Shown here: positions 46,320-56,580 of the stretch, one piece after another | Layout of the letters: each line of letters starts with the position of its first letter | Position numbering within the stretch: position 1 is the stretch's first letter | Source of the DNA: Astrocystis sublimbata | Taxonomy: Eukaryota > Ascomycota > Sordariomycetes > Xylariales > Xylariaceae | Length of the DNA: 64,000 nucleotides | Direction of reading: 5' to 3' | Assembly (NCBI GenBank): GCA_022453515.1 | Contig: JAJNNY010000018.1 | Span: 1-64,000, forward strand | The notes under the pieces: model-generated | The model's input: only the letters and a program-made list of their open reading frames with translations | Told to the model about the DNA's origin: nothing | Database searches by the model: none | Translations under genes and position numbers: made by a program

Positions 46320-47904
46320 TCAAGGAGCTTTCGGCTGTTGATATCTACTCCGAAACACATTGCCGATGGTGCCTCTGATACTACTCATGGCACCGCCATC
46401 TTGCATTCTGCTGGCGAGCGCTTCTTCTAGTGCCGACTGAGTTACGGAGGCATCTATTTGTAGGTTAGTTAGCACGCACGCAACGTGAAGATGAGGCACA
46501 TCACCGTACCATCTAGATCACTAAAACTGCTGCCCATGCTGGGCGTCCCGTCGCTATCCCGGGAGTATCCTTTCGACTTGCCGCCGGGGCTGCGAACCAC
46601 CGACTCCATGGCGCGGCGCGGTGATAGAGGACCACTGGGGCGCTTCTCATTGGCGGCCCTCGAAACCGGGGCAGAACTCGTAGAGGAGGAATCTGAGGTT
46701 TGAGAATGGTGGATTTGGTGCCGGTCGGACCCCTTCAGGGACCTCTTCCCAGGGTCTCGGGGATTACCGCGGAGCGTGGCGCTCAAATCGTGATCAGTCG
46801 AGGGCCTGTATGGGAGGAATGCCGGTTCTGCATCTTCATCGTCGTCATCCTCAGCGTCGTCGTCGCCGTCGTCGTGATCATCTGCGAAGGAAGGTCCTTC
46901 TTTGCTCTGAAACCGTGGCGGGCGGCGGATGATTCTCGACTGCGCAGGGCTCGAAGAGGATGATGACGAGGAGGATGAGGCGGCATCGCTGGACTCGGCT
47001 GGGCCGGGGGACTGAGGGTTGACCATCTGGTCGTCTCGGCCGTCGCGATCGCCAAGATTGTTGGTAATAGGGAGAGATGTGAGTCTGCGGCGCTGGGAGT
47101 CGGTGCTGGATCTGGCGGCGCCTCTGCTACTGTTCACAAGGTTTCTAGCGGTGCGAAAAGTTGATCGTGTAGACGAGGTTCGGGTTGGGGGAGGTCGTGG
47201 TGTGCTTCTCATGGACGAAGATGGCGTACTCTGGTCGTTTGACGGCAGAGGCGCATCTTTGCGGATCGAGGTTGAGGAGGGCGCACGGGGCTGGGGCTGG
47301 GCGGCGGAGCCAGTGTATCGTGGAGCATCGGCGGGGAAGACGGGCTCGGCCGTGGGTAGCTGGGGTGACGGCGCGGGCGAGACTTTGGCGGCGGCGGCAG
47401 CCTTGCGCATCTGAGCTCGCACCTGTGATGCATGGCGCTCGGTGAGCCAGGCGACCTGCTGGAGGAGGAACTCGACGGTGACCTCGAACTCGGCGGCACT
47501 GCTGGGCGTCAGTGTGTGTATGAGCGCATGTGTGTAAGGGGTAATGACATTTCGTTCCCTTGGAGACGGCGAGTTAGCATTGGTTGTGATGGTTGAAGTA
47601 TCGTGATGGTTGTTGGCGTATCGTGATGCTGCTGTAGATAGTGTCGATGCAGAGGAACAACTCACAATCTATCTCCGTCTTGGAGAGCTTCGAGACGATG
47701 CTCCACAGCGCCTCATCTTTCGACGACTCCCAATTGACCTACGCCCATCGTCAGTCATGTCTCCTTGGCCTTGCCCGTCCGTGATGCAGTTGGCCATCTC
47801 CATCTCGAGTCTTCACGTACTGGTGGGGGGTCCACAAAGTCACCTCGAGGGAACGGGAGCCGGACGAAGACGGTATAGGTCGGCTCGGGCGCGAGCGAAG
47901 CCAT
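46320..47904 (-). CDS. atg29: autophagy-related protein 29
   Basis: Five exons: complement(47821..47904, 47666..47738, 47549..47558, 46510..47498, 46320..46453), 429 residues. Atg29 joins Atg17 and Atg31 in the scaffold that starts autophagosome formation. N-terminal family core: YTVFVRLPFPRGDFVDPPPVNWESSKDEALWSIVSKLSKTEID then, through a 10-nt micro-exon, WNEIAAEFEVTVEFLLQQVAWLTERHASQVRAQMRK. The rest is a long Ser/Pro/Asp-rich disordered region, with a short conserved C-terminus (SFSDLDDASVTQSALEEALASRMQDG...GNVFRSRY). The micro-exon donor is the weak GTCATT; its acceptor is NAGNAG (cagcag), and the downstream site gives the family spacing. The 46.8-46.95 kb stretch encodes an acidic Asp/Glu run. 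Confidence 0.88.
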
Positions 47905-48655
47905 TGCAGCTCCAAGCTATACGAGAGCAGATCTATGGGCAGATGGTGTTATGAATAGGATCGTGCAGATCCGATCACCCAGGCATGACAGCTACAGGTG
48001 ATGGATGTAAGTATGAGTAGATCCCCAGTTCGGTAATCCGCGGGTAAGGTAAGTATGTACCTAGATGTATGTAGCACACCCTGCTCCACACAGTATATGC
48101 TTATTCTAGGTACTTACCTAATCTCATGTAGCTTCCCGTCTGGTACGAGCTCGGCTCAAGAGACGAGAGCTCTTATCGATTACTTGCCTTAATGCGTGGG
48201 GCATTAGGTACCTCCCGGCGCTAGCCCCGTTGCAGGGCCCGAAGGGCGGTTGTATAATGTGACCCCGCCAGAGCATTCCAGCTACATGTAGGTAATACAT
48301 GTACCTAGGCCTCCTCGTGTAGCTCCTACCATCAATCTCTTAACTTACCTAAGGTACCTAATAGTTCCGGGTCTATAGTATTTCAGGGAGACTTAGGAGA
48401 TTTGGGGTGTAGGGGCGACGATGCCTTCCTTTGAAATTCAACTTTAGTTTCATAGGACATGGCTTATAGGTGTGCATGGTCTGTGTGGACTGTGGACGGC
48501 ATTGGTACGTTGTCTGCTGTATTCGAGTTACGCAAGTCAATTGAGGTGATAGGGAGTGTTCATATGCCCAGGACGTCGATGATGCACGCGAAATACGGAG
48601 GTGACGCCGTATATACTGGTTGCTTTTTTGAGGTGGTCTAGGGGCGCTATGCTGT
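47905..48655. other. intergenic
   Basis: 751 bp upstream of ATG29 and downstream of the PheRS gene. Rich in TAGGTA/ACCTAGG motifs (for example around 48100-48120 and 48290-48360). No gene seen. Confidence 0.5.
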
Positions 48656-50760
48656 TTAAGCTTTGCTCAATTGAACGGCTGGATTCTTCTGTACGAAACT
48701 CAAATCCACCTTATGACCCAGCAAGTCACGAATGTTGTTAATACCATACCGAATCATGGTGGGACGTTCGAGCGAAAGTCCCCAGCCAAAAACGCGCATC
48801 TCCTTACTATCACACACAACAAGTCAGCTCCTTCTCGCACACTCAGAAGCGAAGAGGTCATTAGAAGTGCCCATGCGATGTGTACTTACGGCAAGCCCAT
48901 TGCCTCAAGCATTTCGGGCCTAAAGATACCACTATTCCCTATCTCGACAAGCTTCTTCAGACCGGGATCTATGATTGAACTGTTAGCTACCGAGAAGCAA
49001 GACAGTAGTACGCCAAATGGGCGTGGGTGGCAAGTTGGCAGACAACATACGATATGAGAATATCTCCATGCTTGGCTCGGTGTCTAGATGCAGATATTAG
49101 TCGTAATTCAAGTGTAATATATGGGCAATACATACAGGGGTTGTATGCCGGCTTATACTGAAGCCCCGTGATGCCCATCTTGCCGAAGAAAACGTCCATG
49201 AACTGAAACAATTAGTATCCCGGGAATATCACCGCCTAGCAAGAGACGAACCTCCATAAGGCCGCCAAGTGACAAGTTATAATCAGCGATTATACCCTCA
49301 ACTTGGTGGAACTCGGCGAGATGTGTGTTGTCGACGGATTCGTTGCGGAAGACGCGGTCGATCGAGAAATAACGCGCACCGGGGGGGCGGCCATCGGGCC
49401 CTTTTCTAGCTGCCAGTTGATGTAGCATGTTGGCGCTCACGGAGGTCGTGTGAGTCCGCAGGACCAGCCGCTGCGCCTCCTCCGGGGCCCATGGGTACCG
49501 GTATCCAATTGAGCCATATTTGCCGTCCTGGCATATATATATCAGTATCCATCACACAGAAGAGCCATACGTTTTCACTCACTTGATGTACAGCTTTCAC
49601 GTTCTCCCAATACGTTTGATCGGATGGCAGACCAGCGACTGCTGGGTCGGAAATATAGAACTATGGGGCATTAGTGAGTACACTCTAGAAGCAAAAAGAA
49701 AGAAAAAGCACTTGCCGTGTCTTGTAAGTCGCGGGCAGGGTGCTGCTGCGGCACAAAAAGGGTATCGAAGTTCCAGAAACCCGTCTCAACGAAACTGCAG
49801 AGGCAATAAGTATCGGTCGGCGCCTCTAGAAAAGGGGGCAGAGGGGCGGGCGAAGCATGGGTGGCGTACCTATCTGTAGGCATCTCTTCAAACCCCAGTT
49901 CGAAGAAAATATTCCGGATTTCAGACCGGACCTTGTTGAGAGGATGTCTTTAGCCCACTGGAATTAGTAATTGCCCTTTCAAGTAAAAGAAAAAGGCGCA
50001 ATGGGGGTACATGACTCCAGGGAATACATACAATGCACCGGCTTGTTGGTCAGCCCCCAAGGCCTGGAAGTTGTATGGTTTGAAAGTAGCCGTCTTCCAA
50101 GCCCCGTTGGTCAGCATCTCAGCCGTCAAGTCAGTGGCTTCGTCGGGTATCTCGAGCGCAAAGTTGGATCCTTTGTTTATGGTGAAGCTGATGACCTTCT
50201 GCACTCTGACGAGCTTGCGTTTCTTGAGATCAGCGAGAGCCTTCTGGTCGGGGAGGGATCGGGTTTTCTGGATGGAAAGCAACTGCTCCCTGGCGGTATC
50301 GTGGACGGAGTCGGATATGGCCTCGAGCTTGCCGTCTAGAACTCGAGTGTTAGCGGATTGAGTGTTGGTGCCATGTCTCGCCCCGCCTACCTTTGGTTTT
50401 GGCGATCCATTTGACCTTGAAGGCTTTGCCTTGGCCAATTTTGCAGACGTTCTTGTCGCCAATGGTCTCTTCTAACTCCTGAATGGTGAGACCGCCGACG
50501 GCAGTACGCAAGGCCTCGAAGACACGGGCCTCGTGGCTCCCGTGGGTGGCAATCTGTTCGCCTTCTGGTTCTAGGTGGACCTCTTCGCGCTGTATGGTCT
50601 CATACTCAACCATGCGGCGCGAAGCCAATCTGTCGAGCGCTGCTTTCAGATCGGTGGAAGTCGAAGCGGGGAAGGCTTCGGTAGACGATAGCGGTACCGT
50701 CTTGTCGAGTGCATGAAGGACTTGAGAAGTCAGGTCACCTTCTACCGAAGGAGCCGCCAT
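48656..50760 (-). CDS. frs2: cytoplasmic phenylalanyl-tRNA synthetase alpha subunit
   Basis: Ten exons: complement(50391..50760, 50032..50335, 49870..49947, 49716..49794, 49583..49660, 49527..49252, 49136..49202, 49051..49083, 48890..48968, 48656..48806); 504 residues. The catalytic subunit of the alpha2-beta2 enzyme that charges tRNA-Phe. N-terminal winged-helix DNA/RNA-binding domains (about 1-190), then the class II core: [50 protein letters not shown] (motif 1/Phe pocket), [34 protein letters not shown] (motif 2), [12 protein letters not shown] and [13 protein letters not shown] (motif 3 Arg). Intron 4 starts GC (acg|GCAAGT), a GC-AG intron. Each join is phase-consistent and restores family sequence. 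Unusually intron-rich for this window. Confidence 0.95.
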
Positions 50761-51070
50761 GGTCGACGTTTCTGTTGTTGTGAGTCAGATATGTGTGATT
50801 CTTCTAGGTATTTCAAGGTTCTAAAGGGACCAACACCAACCATGGAGGGGTCAATGGCCAGAAGATACATAGGTACCTGACCGTGCGATTACGGCGTGCA
50901 TCTACTCATACTTACCCAGATGTTGTGGCGTGTAGTGTGGCGCTTGGCATGGCTGAGCAAGGGATATCGGAAGGGTGGAGAAGGCGCATCGAGCTCGAAG
51001 TACAAGATACTTACAACTTACCTAGGCATGCTAGGTACAGTATTGCTCTAGCGCCCGGCATGTAGGTAGT
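50761..51070. promoter_or_regulatory. upstream region of PheRS alpha
   Basis: 310 bp between the PheRS start and the MITE. No distinct motif beyond TACCTA-type repeats. Confidence 0.4.
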
Positions 51071-51414
51071 CGAGGTGGTGGACAATAAAAAGTTGACACC
51101 TAGACTTGGCAGACCCACTATAGTGACCTCCCTCGCCACCCTCAAAGTTACAACATAACAGAGGCATAATATTTAAAGAATAAGGCCCTTAAGTAATTAT
51201 AGCTATTAGATAAATTATAAATACTATTAAAGCATATAAAATACTAAGGACTATTTCGATTGTTTTTATATAGCTATAGAATAGTTATAAAGGTCGGAAT
51301 AGCTTCAATAATAACCAAAAACGGAAATCTACGGAAGAAAGTTTTCCAGCTCCAGAAGTACCTGTGGGGCTAGTCTGCAGATCAGGTGTAAACTTTTTAT
51401 TGTCCACCACCTCG
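51071..51414. mobile_element. MITE with 30-bp terminal inverted repeats
   Basis: 344 bp, no coding capacity, AT-rich centre. The left end CGAGGTGGTGGACAATAAAA continues to AGTTGACACCT; the right end is its reverse complement with a single mismatch (TTTACACCT). The 5-bp sequence GTAGT directly flanks both sides (51066-51070, 51415-51419) as a probable target duplication. The superfamily is not clear from the ends. It lies about 300 bp upstream of the PheRS gene and about 0.6 kb upstream of the membrane-protein gene. Confidence 0.85.
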
Positions 51415-51419
51415 GTAGT

Positions 51420-52024
51420 TTAGGTAGTTGGCTGCATTGCATCAGGTGTGCCGCAGCCACGCGATGCTGGGGTGGACTGGCCTAATGGTGTACGCTGTAC
51501 CCCCCTTAGGCAACCTCGCAGCTGATCATCCGCCGTGGCGTAACGAGTCGATAAGTCAACTGACCAACTTTGGAGCAGGCTGGCGCTCTCTGTTGAAACG
51601 GTTGCTCTGCACATAGCTCGGACAGCAGCAGGTAGGTGCTGTCGGCTCGGTGAAACATGCCCCTTGAGTTGCCCTCTCGCCTGCCCACCATGGCCAACCC
51701 AAGAGCCGGACCAGCAGCCTCGCCCAACATGAAAACCTGAGAAAGACGTGAGTGACGCTGGGATACTAAGGTAGGAAGGTATAGGTATCGTGTATGACTC
51801 CCATCCATACCTACATGTAGCCAGCCAGCATCTAGATCAGGGCTCTCTATCTTCCCCCGTTTACCATTAGCATCATCGCCAGTTACAGTTATTAGCGCAA
51901 TCATGGAGGCAAGTGGCTCTTCCACCAGATCCTCTGGCATGACCTCGGCGCTCACAGAACCAAACAGAACCTCCTCAGGCGGGCCCCTGGGTTTCCAAAC
52001 TGGTCGCAAACACCCATCCCGGGG
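51420..52024. other. upstream region and unresolved 5' end of the membrane-protein gene
   Basis: 605 bp. The reading frame of the next gene is open back to about 51896 but has no ATG, so a 5' exon must lie here or further upstream; I could not place it. The ATG at 51903 is in a different frame and has no usable splice path into it. Confidence 0.4.
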
Positions 52025-53292
52025 GTGGATATCTCGGCGGCCGGCCTCCTTGCCCTGGCCGATCTTAGCACCGTCGCACAGCGCACGAGGATATCAGGCG
52101 CTTCGTGGCTCGATGCTCTCCTGCTGGCCCCGGGCCTGCACTACCAGCAAGCAGCCGACGCTGTTCTCAGCGAGCTGCCGTCACCCTACAATGCCGTCGA
52201 GTCAGTCGCCGGGAAGACGTCCAGTTACGCCATCGCCAATACCGCTACGCTGCATTACCTCGAGCGCGTCGGCAGGGCCAACCAGCGGGTTATCGTCGAC
52301 GTTGGCACCCTGCCCCCACGGAGCTACTTCCCCTACGGCGACCAACGCAAGCAACGTAGTCGCGGGCATCGTAGCATGATCTGGCGCGATCAAGAAGCTG
52401 GCATCGGTTGGGTCTCACAGCTTCTGTACCTGGCAAGCCCCTTGCTTACTGCTGTTGCCTTCGTCTTCATGGTTTTGCTGCGAGAATGTATGTGTCCCTA
52501 CTGCTACTCCCACCCCCGTCTATCGCTATTGTTCAAGCTTAGGTATTTTCCTAGCTATTATTTTAGCTAATGCGATGGATGGGCTAGGGTGGGGTGTTGC
52601 TGCTTTGCTAGGACTTATGCTGTCTCGCATTCTCAACATCTGGATCATTAAACAACGCACAAAAAGGCCCAAGCCCGTGCCCGTCGGCCCCAACTCTGAC
52701 GTGCTTACGGAGTATCTCGTCGATCTCGGTAAAGGGCGGGTTGTTTGTCTCCGTGGCCTGGCTTCGGACCTTCAAGCCATCACTAGGACATCTTGGCTTA
52801 GAGACCAAACCCATGTCGAGGGCTATCTTGAGGCCGCAGCGAAGCTGACTGTATACCTTGTCGCCGCATTCAGCGGGAACCTATCACAAATCGGCTCCAT
52901 TATTTTTCTCGGTCTTCTTCTTATTACAGCTGGTCTGCTCGGTTGTATGTATACAGACGCCCCTTGGCTGGTTCCTAAAGCTTATGACCTAGCATGTTCT
53001 ACGACGTGAAGTTTGAAGAACTAGGCTGACATTGACCCATGCAGTGAGCAATGCTCATGCTAGAGCCCTGAGTATGTATGGTCGGTTGGCTGCCCCAACG
53101 ATGGAAAATCTCCCGCGTGATCCGCCGTATCCAGATAGTCGCCAACAGAGCTCAACCTGGACTCCACCAATCGATGAGGGTGAGTGTTCTTCGACCCGTC
53201 AAATATGCTCAAAAAGACAAATAGCTAACATGACTGACGTAGTGGCATCAAGTAGGTTTTCACCAATTGACAGCATTGTCGAAAGACGGTAA
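52025..53292 (+). CDS. multi-pass membrane protein, function unknown (5' end uncertain)
   Basis: Supported exons 52025..52487, 52543..52944, 53045..53179, 53243..53292 (349 residues visible; the upstream frame adds at least PGFPNWSQTPIPG). Membrane segments: LLYLASPLLTAVAFVFMVLL, IFLAIILANAMDGLGWGVAALLGLML, LTVYLVAAFSGNLSQIGSIIFLGLLLITAGLLG. Soluble parts include STVAQRTRISGASWLDALLLAPGL and LTEYLVDLGKGRVVCLRGLASDLQAIT. The joins give LRECIFLAI, LGLSNAHARALSMYGR and DEVASSRF, all in phase. The SGN...GLLGLSNAHA block recurs in uncharacterised fungal membrane proteins, as I remember them; no function is known. No start codon could be assigned, so the gene may be 5'-truncated or have a distant first exon. 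Confidence 0.7.
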
Positions 53293-54555
53293 AACGGGCA
53301 CTGTGGGAAAACTCAGCTCTCAAACTGCAATAAAAGGGCGGCTACGTGACTAAAATTAATAGGTCACAACATATAATATAGAAAGTAAATGAAATGTTTA
53401 TGTATGCCTTAGATTAATGTTCTGTTTGTCCTGTAATAAATATTATATAACCTATAAAATGCTTTAAAAAAATCTTTGTAATTGGATAATGGACGATTGA
53501 ATAGCATACCTTATAGTATTGTTGTATAGATATTAGCATGATAGTGATTGTCCGTCCTGTTAAGCAGGCTTTGTGCGAGCACACGTGGTAGGTCTTATAA
53601 TATGTATGTATCTAACCCCCGGCACTGGTTCGCATTGCGGCACCTGCAGATTCTTGCTGCATTGACAATGTGACCCCGAAATGCCCAGTGCCATCATGGA
53701 TATCGTCTGATGTCTGTTGCACCAAGCAGACCAACCATCCAAGTCATCATGTATCAATTGGATATTGATTCAGTCATCTGTCTACGCAAATTGCCCAACA
53801 CCTTTGCGACCTTTGGAATGATCGAGGTCTTTAGCCAATATGCTATTCTGAAAGTGATCCAATAGAGCACAAGAGGTGGGGGGGTCGGATGAGGGACGAG
53901 GAGGACTTCAAATAGATGGGAGCGACGGATCAAAGGGTCAAGATCTCCAGAGTCAATGAATTTATCAATTTAAGTTTATGCACGAAATGGGGTATTATGC
54001 TATCCAGGTATGCGATGCAGATGCAAATGCAATCAACAAAAGGGTTTTTTTTCACGCCGCTTGTTTTTCTTTGACTTCGGTCCGTTTCTACGACGAATCG
54101 CAACGCCTTCGCTTCCCCTATTCCTCGACAATTGCCCTCCCAATTTTGTCTATCGCCGGTGCGCCCTTCCCTTGAAAGTATGTGAGTCGGCAGATGTCAG
54201 GCCCTTTGAATGATAGAAGAGAAATGAGAAGTATTCCCAATGTGTTAAACAGTAGTGATGATAGCATTCCCACTATCTTTGTGTAGTTACGATACACACT
54301 AAAACTCCGGTCCAAGTATAGAAAGTCTCAGAATCATGTGATGAGGTGGAGGATGATACCCAAAGGGTGGATTATAATTGGTATCCTTTGTTGTTTGCTG
54401 CACTGAAAGAACTCTTTGTGCTCAGGGAAGTGGCGTAATAAGCGAACGTAGACGAATGCATCTGGATCGTAAAGAGCGGTAGTAGGCTTTCAGCTCGAGA
54501 TTGAATTCCGCCACCAAAAACAAAATAATAATGACGAACCGACCGATACAGGCTT
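53293..54555. other. convergent intergenic, AT-rich
   Basis: 1.26 kb. 53340-53560 is strongly AT-rich and includes a short inverted repeat gtgac...gtcac at 53347-53368, without flanking duplications that would show a transposon. No gene seen. Confidence 0.5.
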
Positions 54556-56580
54556 CTACAACGAAAACGCAACCGTGTCCTCGTTGATCTGAACATGCTG
54601 GCACAGACTTCGCATGAATGATGGATCTACCCTGTGATACTTGTCCGGCCTCTCATCCTGCATGTTGGGATCCGAGCTCTGGAGCGCAACAGTCAGGCCG
54701 GCGCAGCAACTTGCAATCCCGCGCCGCAACCCAGCCAGTCTCACGAGACTTGTGCCAATCCGACCTATTGCAGGTGTCGCAGGTCTACTATAGTTATTCC
54801 CATCCCCTGCAGGAGTGGGACACCGGCTCGTGCAGCCTCTGTTTTCATTGAGCCGCTGTTGGCCCTGGTTGAACAACATAGACGGTATCTGTCGCAGGCC
54901 GTTGAACGTGGAGATGCGGTTTCCGCTAGCGCCAGAAGGAGGTCGTGGGCTGTCGTCTTCATCGGACCCCAAGCCCAGAAGGCGGAACGCTTTCCTGGGG
55001 ATCCCGCCAGTTTCGGATCCTGAGGGCCGTGGTGGTGTTGATACAGAGGAGTCGGAACCAGAGTCGGAATAAGCTCCTGATCTGCCGGTATTTGGTCTTG
55101 TGGAATTCGATCTCGCCACTTCTCGCAAGTATAGCGATGTGAGGTAGTTGTACACAAACACATACGCATACAAAGCCTCGCACTCAATATCGCTTCCGTG
55201 GGGGAATATCCTCCCCATTATAGCCCACGCCTGCTTGCTATCGACCCGCGGTGTATCAGGGTGGTGTTGTGGCTCCACTGTGCTCGTCGCGTTGCCCAAC
55301 AACTTCCACCTAGATGGCTTGCCCCGCTGGTTATTCGGCTGCGGTTTCAAAGTCGTGAGGTGGTCAGGTTTCAAATCGTCGGGATTGTACTTCGCTTGTT
55401 GAGATAGTTCGCGGATCTCTTCGACCAATAAATCGTCGCACGAAAGCAGCACATGCGGGAAGTTGTTTATTCTAGCTTCGATGCTGTCTTGGACGTGTCG
55501 GGACAATTGTCGGGGGGCCGCGGGTTTTTCCCTGCATACAAAGTAGTTCGTATCTGATTCGACCCAATCCTCATAGTCGATATCTTGAGATGCGATTACC
55601 GAGCCTTCCCTGTCCCAGCTCAATTTGGGATCCGGAAAGTGCCCCTGATCAGAAAAGTGCCCTTCTCTCAGCGTCGGAGATGTGAGGAAATTGAGGGACG
55701 GGCTGCCGGTTGGGTCCTGGAGAGTCGTTTGATCCTCGTTGAACCCAGTTTCTGCATTTTCTTCGTACATGAATGCTGATTCGGTTTCGGGTGGCTGGAA
55801 TGACGAGTAACTTTGTGTATCCCGGAACGTTGTTCTCCAGCTGATCCCTGGATCCTGATGTATCAGGGATGAGCGTCGCAGTTGGGCGTTGCGTGTATTC
55901 CTGCCCACAGAGGTTGTTGATGTTTGGACAACGCCGGTAGTGTGAGGCCTCGGTGACGAAGGCTGCTTATCAATTGCATTCAGACCGCCAAATTGTTCCA
56001 GGTATACGGGGAAATCGGTCATGCTACTTCGTCTTCTTCGGGTTGTTGGTGAAACGTCGTCATCATCTCCATCCAAATCAATCCAGCTCATAGGGGAGTT
56101 GAATTCTGATGTTGGAGTAATATGGAGCAGAATAGGTATCGGGCTCTTTTCCGCTTCGAGCCAGGTGTCGACAGTGAGAACGGATTCTTCTCGAGGGGAC
56201 ATAGAAGGGGATTCGAACACAACGGAGAAATCGCTGCTGGAAGTGCTGCCTCGCCGCCTGGGTGAATCGAAATCAAGTGGCGCGAATATATCAGAGTATT
56301 TCTTGTGAATAGTTTGTAGCGACTTAGGACTCGGCGATGCGCTTTCGTGCTGGAACAGGGGCGTGGGACTTAATAAGCTGGGGATTTCTGCCGGTGGTGG
56401 TCGGTTCCTGGCCCTGCCATCAGCCAGTCCGGGCGCGGGAGCACCGGCAGTCAAATGTCTTGACTGGAATATGCTGCTCGACTGTTGCAAATCCACGGCT
56501 AACACCTCGGGCAAATTGTTTTGGAAGTCCATCAGAGGCTCCATGCTGTGTTCCATGTTGTGCTCCATGCTGTGTTCCAT
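54556..56580 (-). CDS. hypothetical fungal protein, 674 residues
   Basis: Single exon. Not recognised. It begins with a short repeat of Met-Glu-His units (MEHSMEHNMEHSMEPLM). The first 350 residues are Ser/Pro-rich and probably disordered. A better-ordered block follows (about 350-500: NYFVCREKPAAPRQLSRHVQDS, INNFPHVLLSCDDLLVEEIRELS, SKQAWAIMGRIFPHGSDIEC, ALYAYVFVYNYLTSLYLREVA) and a conserved-looking C-terminus (LVRLAGLRRGIASCCAGLTVAL...SFMRSLCQHVQINEDTVAFSL). No signal peptide or clear membrane helix. The alternation of disorder and conserved helices suggests a regulatory or scaffold protein; no function can be assigned. Confidence 0.8.
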   Translation of the reverse strand: MEHSMEHNMEHSMEPLMDFQNNLPEVLAVDLQQSSSIFQSRHLTAGAPAPGLADGRARNRPPPAEIPSLLSPTPLFQHESASPSPKSLQTIHKKYSDIFAPLDFDSPRRRGSTSSSDFSVVFESPSMSPREESVLTVDTWLEAEKSPIPILLHITPTSEFNSPMSWIDLDGDDDDVSPTTRRRRSSMTDFPVYLEQFGGLNAIDKQPSSPRPHTTGVVQTSTTSVGRNTRNAQLRRSSLIHQDPGISWRTTFRDTQSYSSFQPPETESAFMYEENAETGFNEDQTTLQDPTGSPSLNFLTSPTLREGHFSDQGHFPDPKLSWDREGSVIASQDIDYEDWVESDTNYFVCREKPAAPRQLSRHVQDSIEARINNFPHVLLSCDDLLVEEIRELSQQAKYNPDDLKPDHLTTLKPQPNNQRGKPSRWKLLGNATSTVEPQHHPDTPRVDSKQAWAIMGRIFPHGSDIECEALYAYVFVYNYLTSLYLREVARSNSTRPNTGRSGAYSDSGSDSSVSTPPRPSGSETGGIPRKAFRLLGLGSDEDDSPRPPSGASGNRISTFNGLRQIPSMLFNQGQQRLNENRGCTSRCPTPAGDGNNYSRPATPAIGRIGTSLVRLAGLRRGIASCCAGLTVALQSSDPNMQDERPDKYHRVDPSFMRSLCQHVQINEDTVAFSL

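Noticed and set aside
47549..47665. Simple ATG29 model with exon 2 joined directly to 47498 or reading through the intron
   Set aside because: The direct join breaks the frame, and read-through inserts unrelated residues in the most conserved part of the protein.
51506..52009. Long minus-strand open frame opposite the membrane-protein 5' region
   Set aside because: Odd composition, no domain, and it overlaps the better supported plus-strand gene and its upstream region.
53340..53590. AT-rich stretch with short inverted repeats, considered as a third MITE
   Set aside because: No matching long terminal repeats and no flanking duplication could be found.
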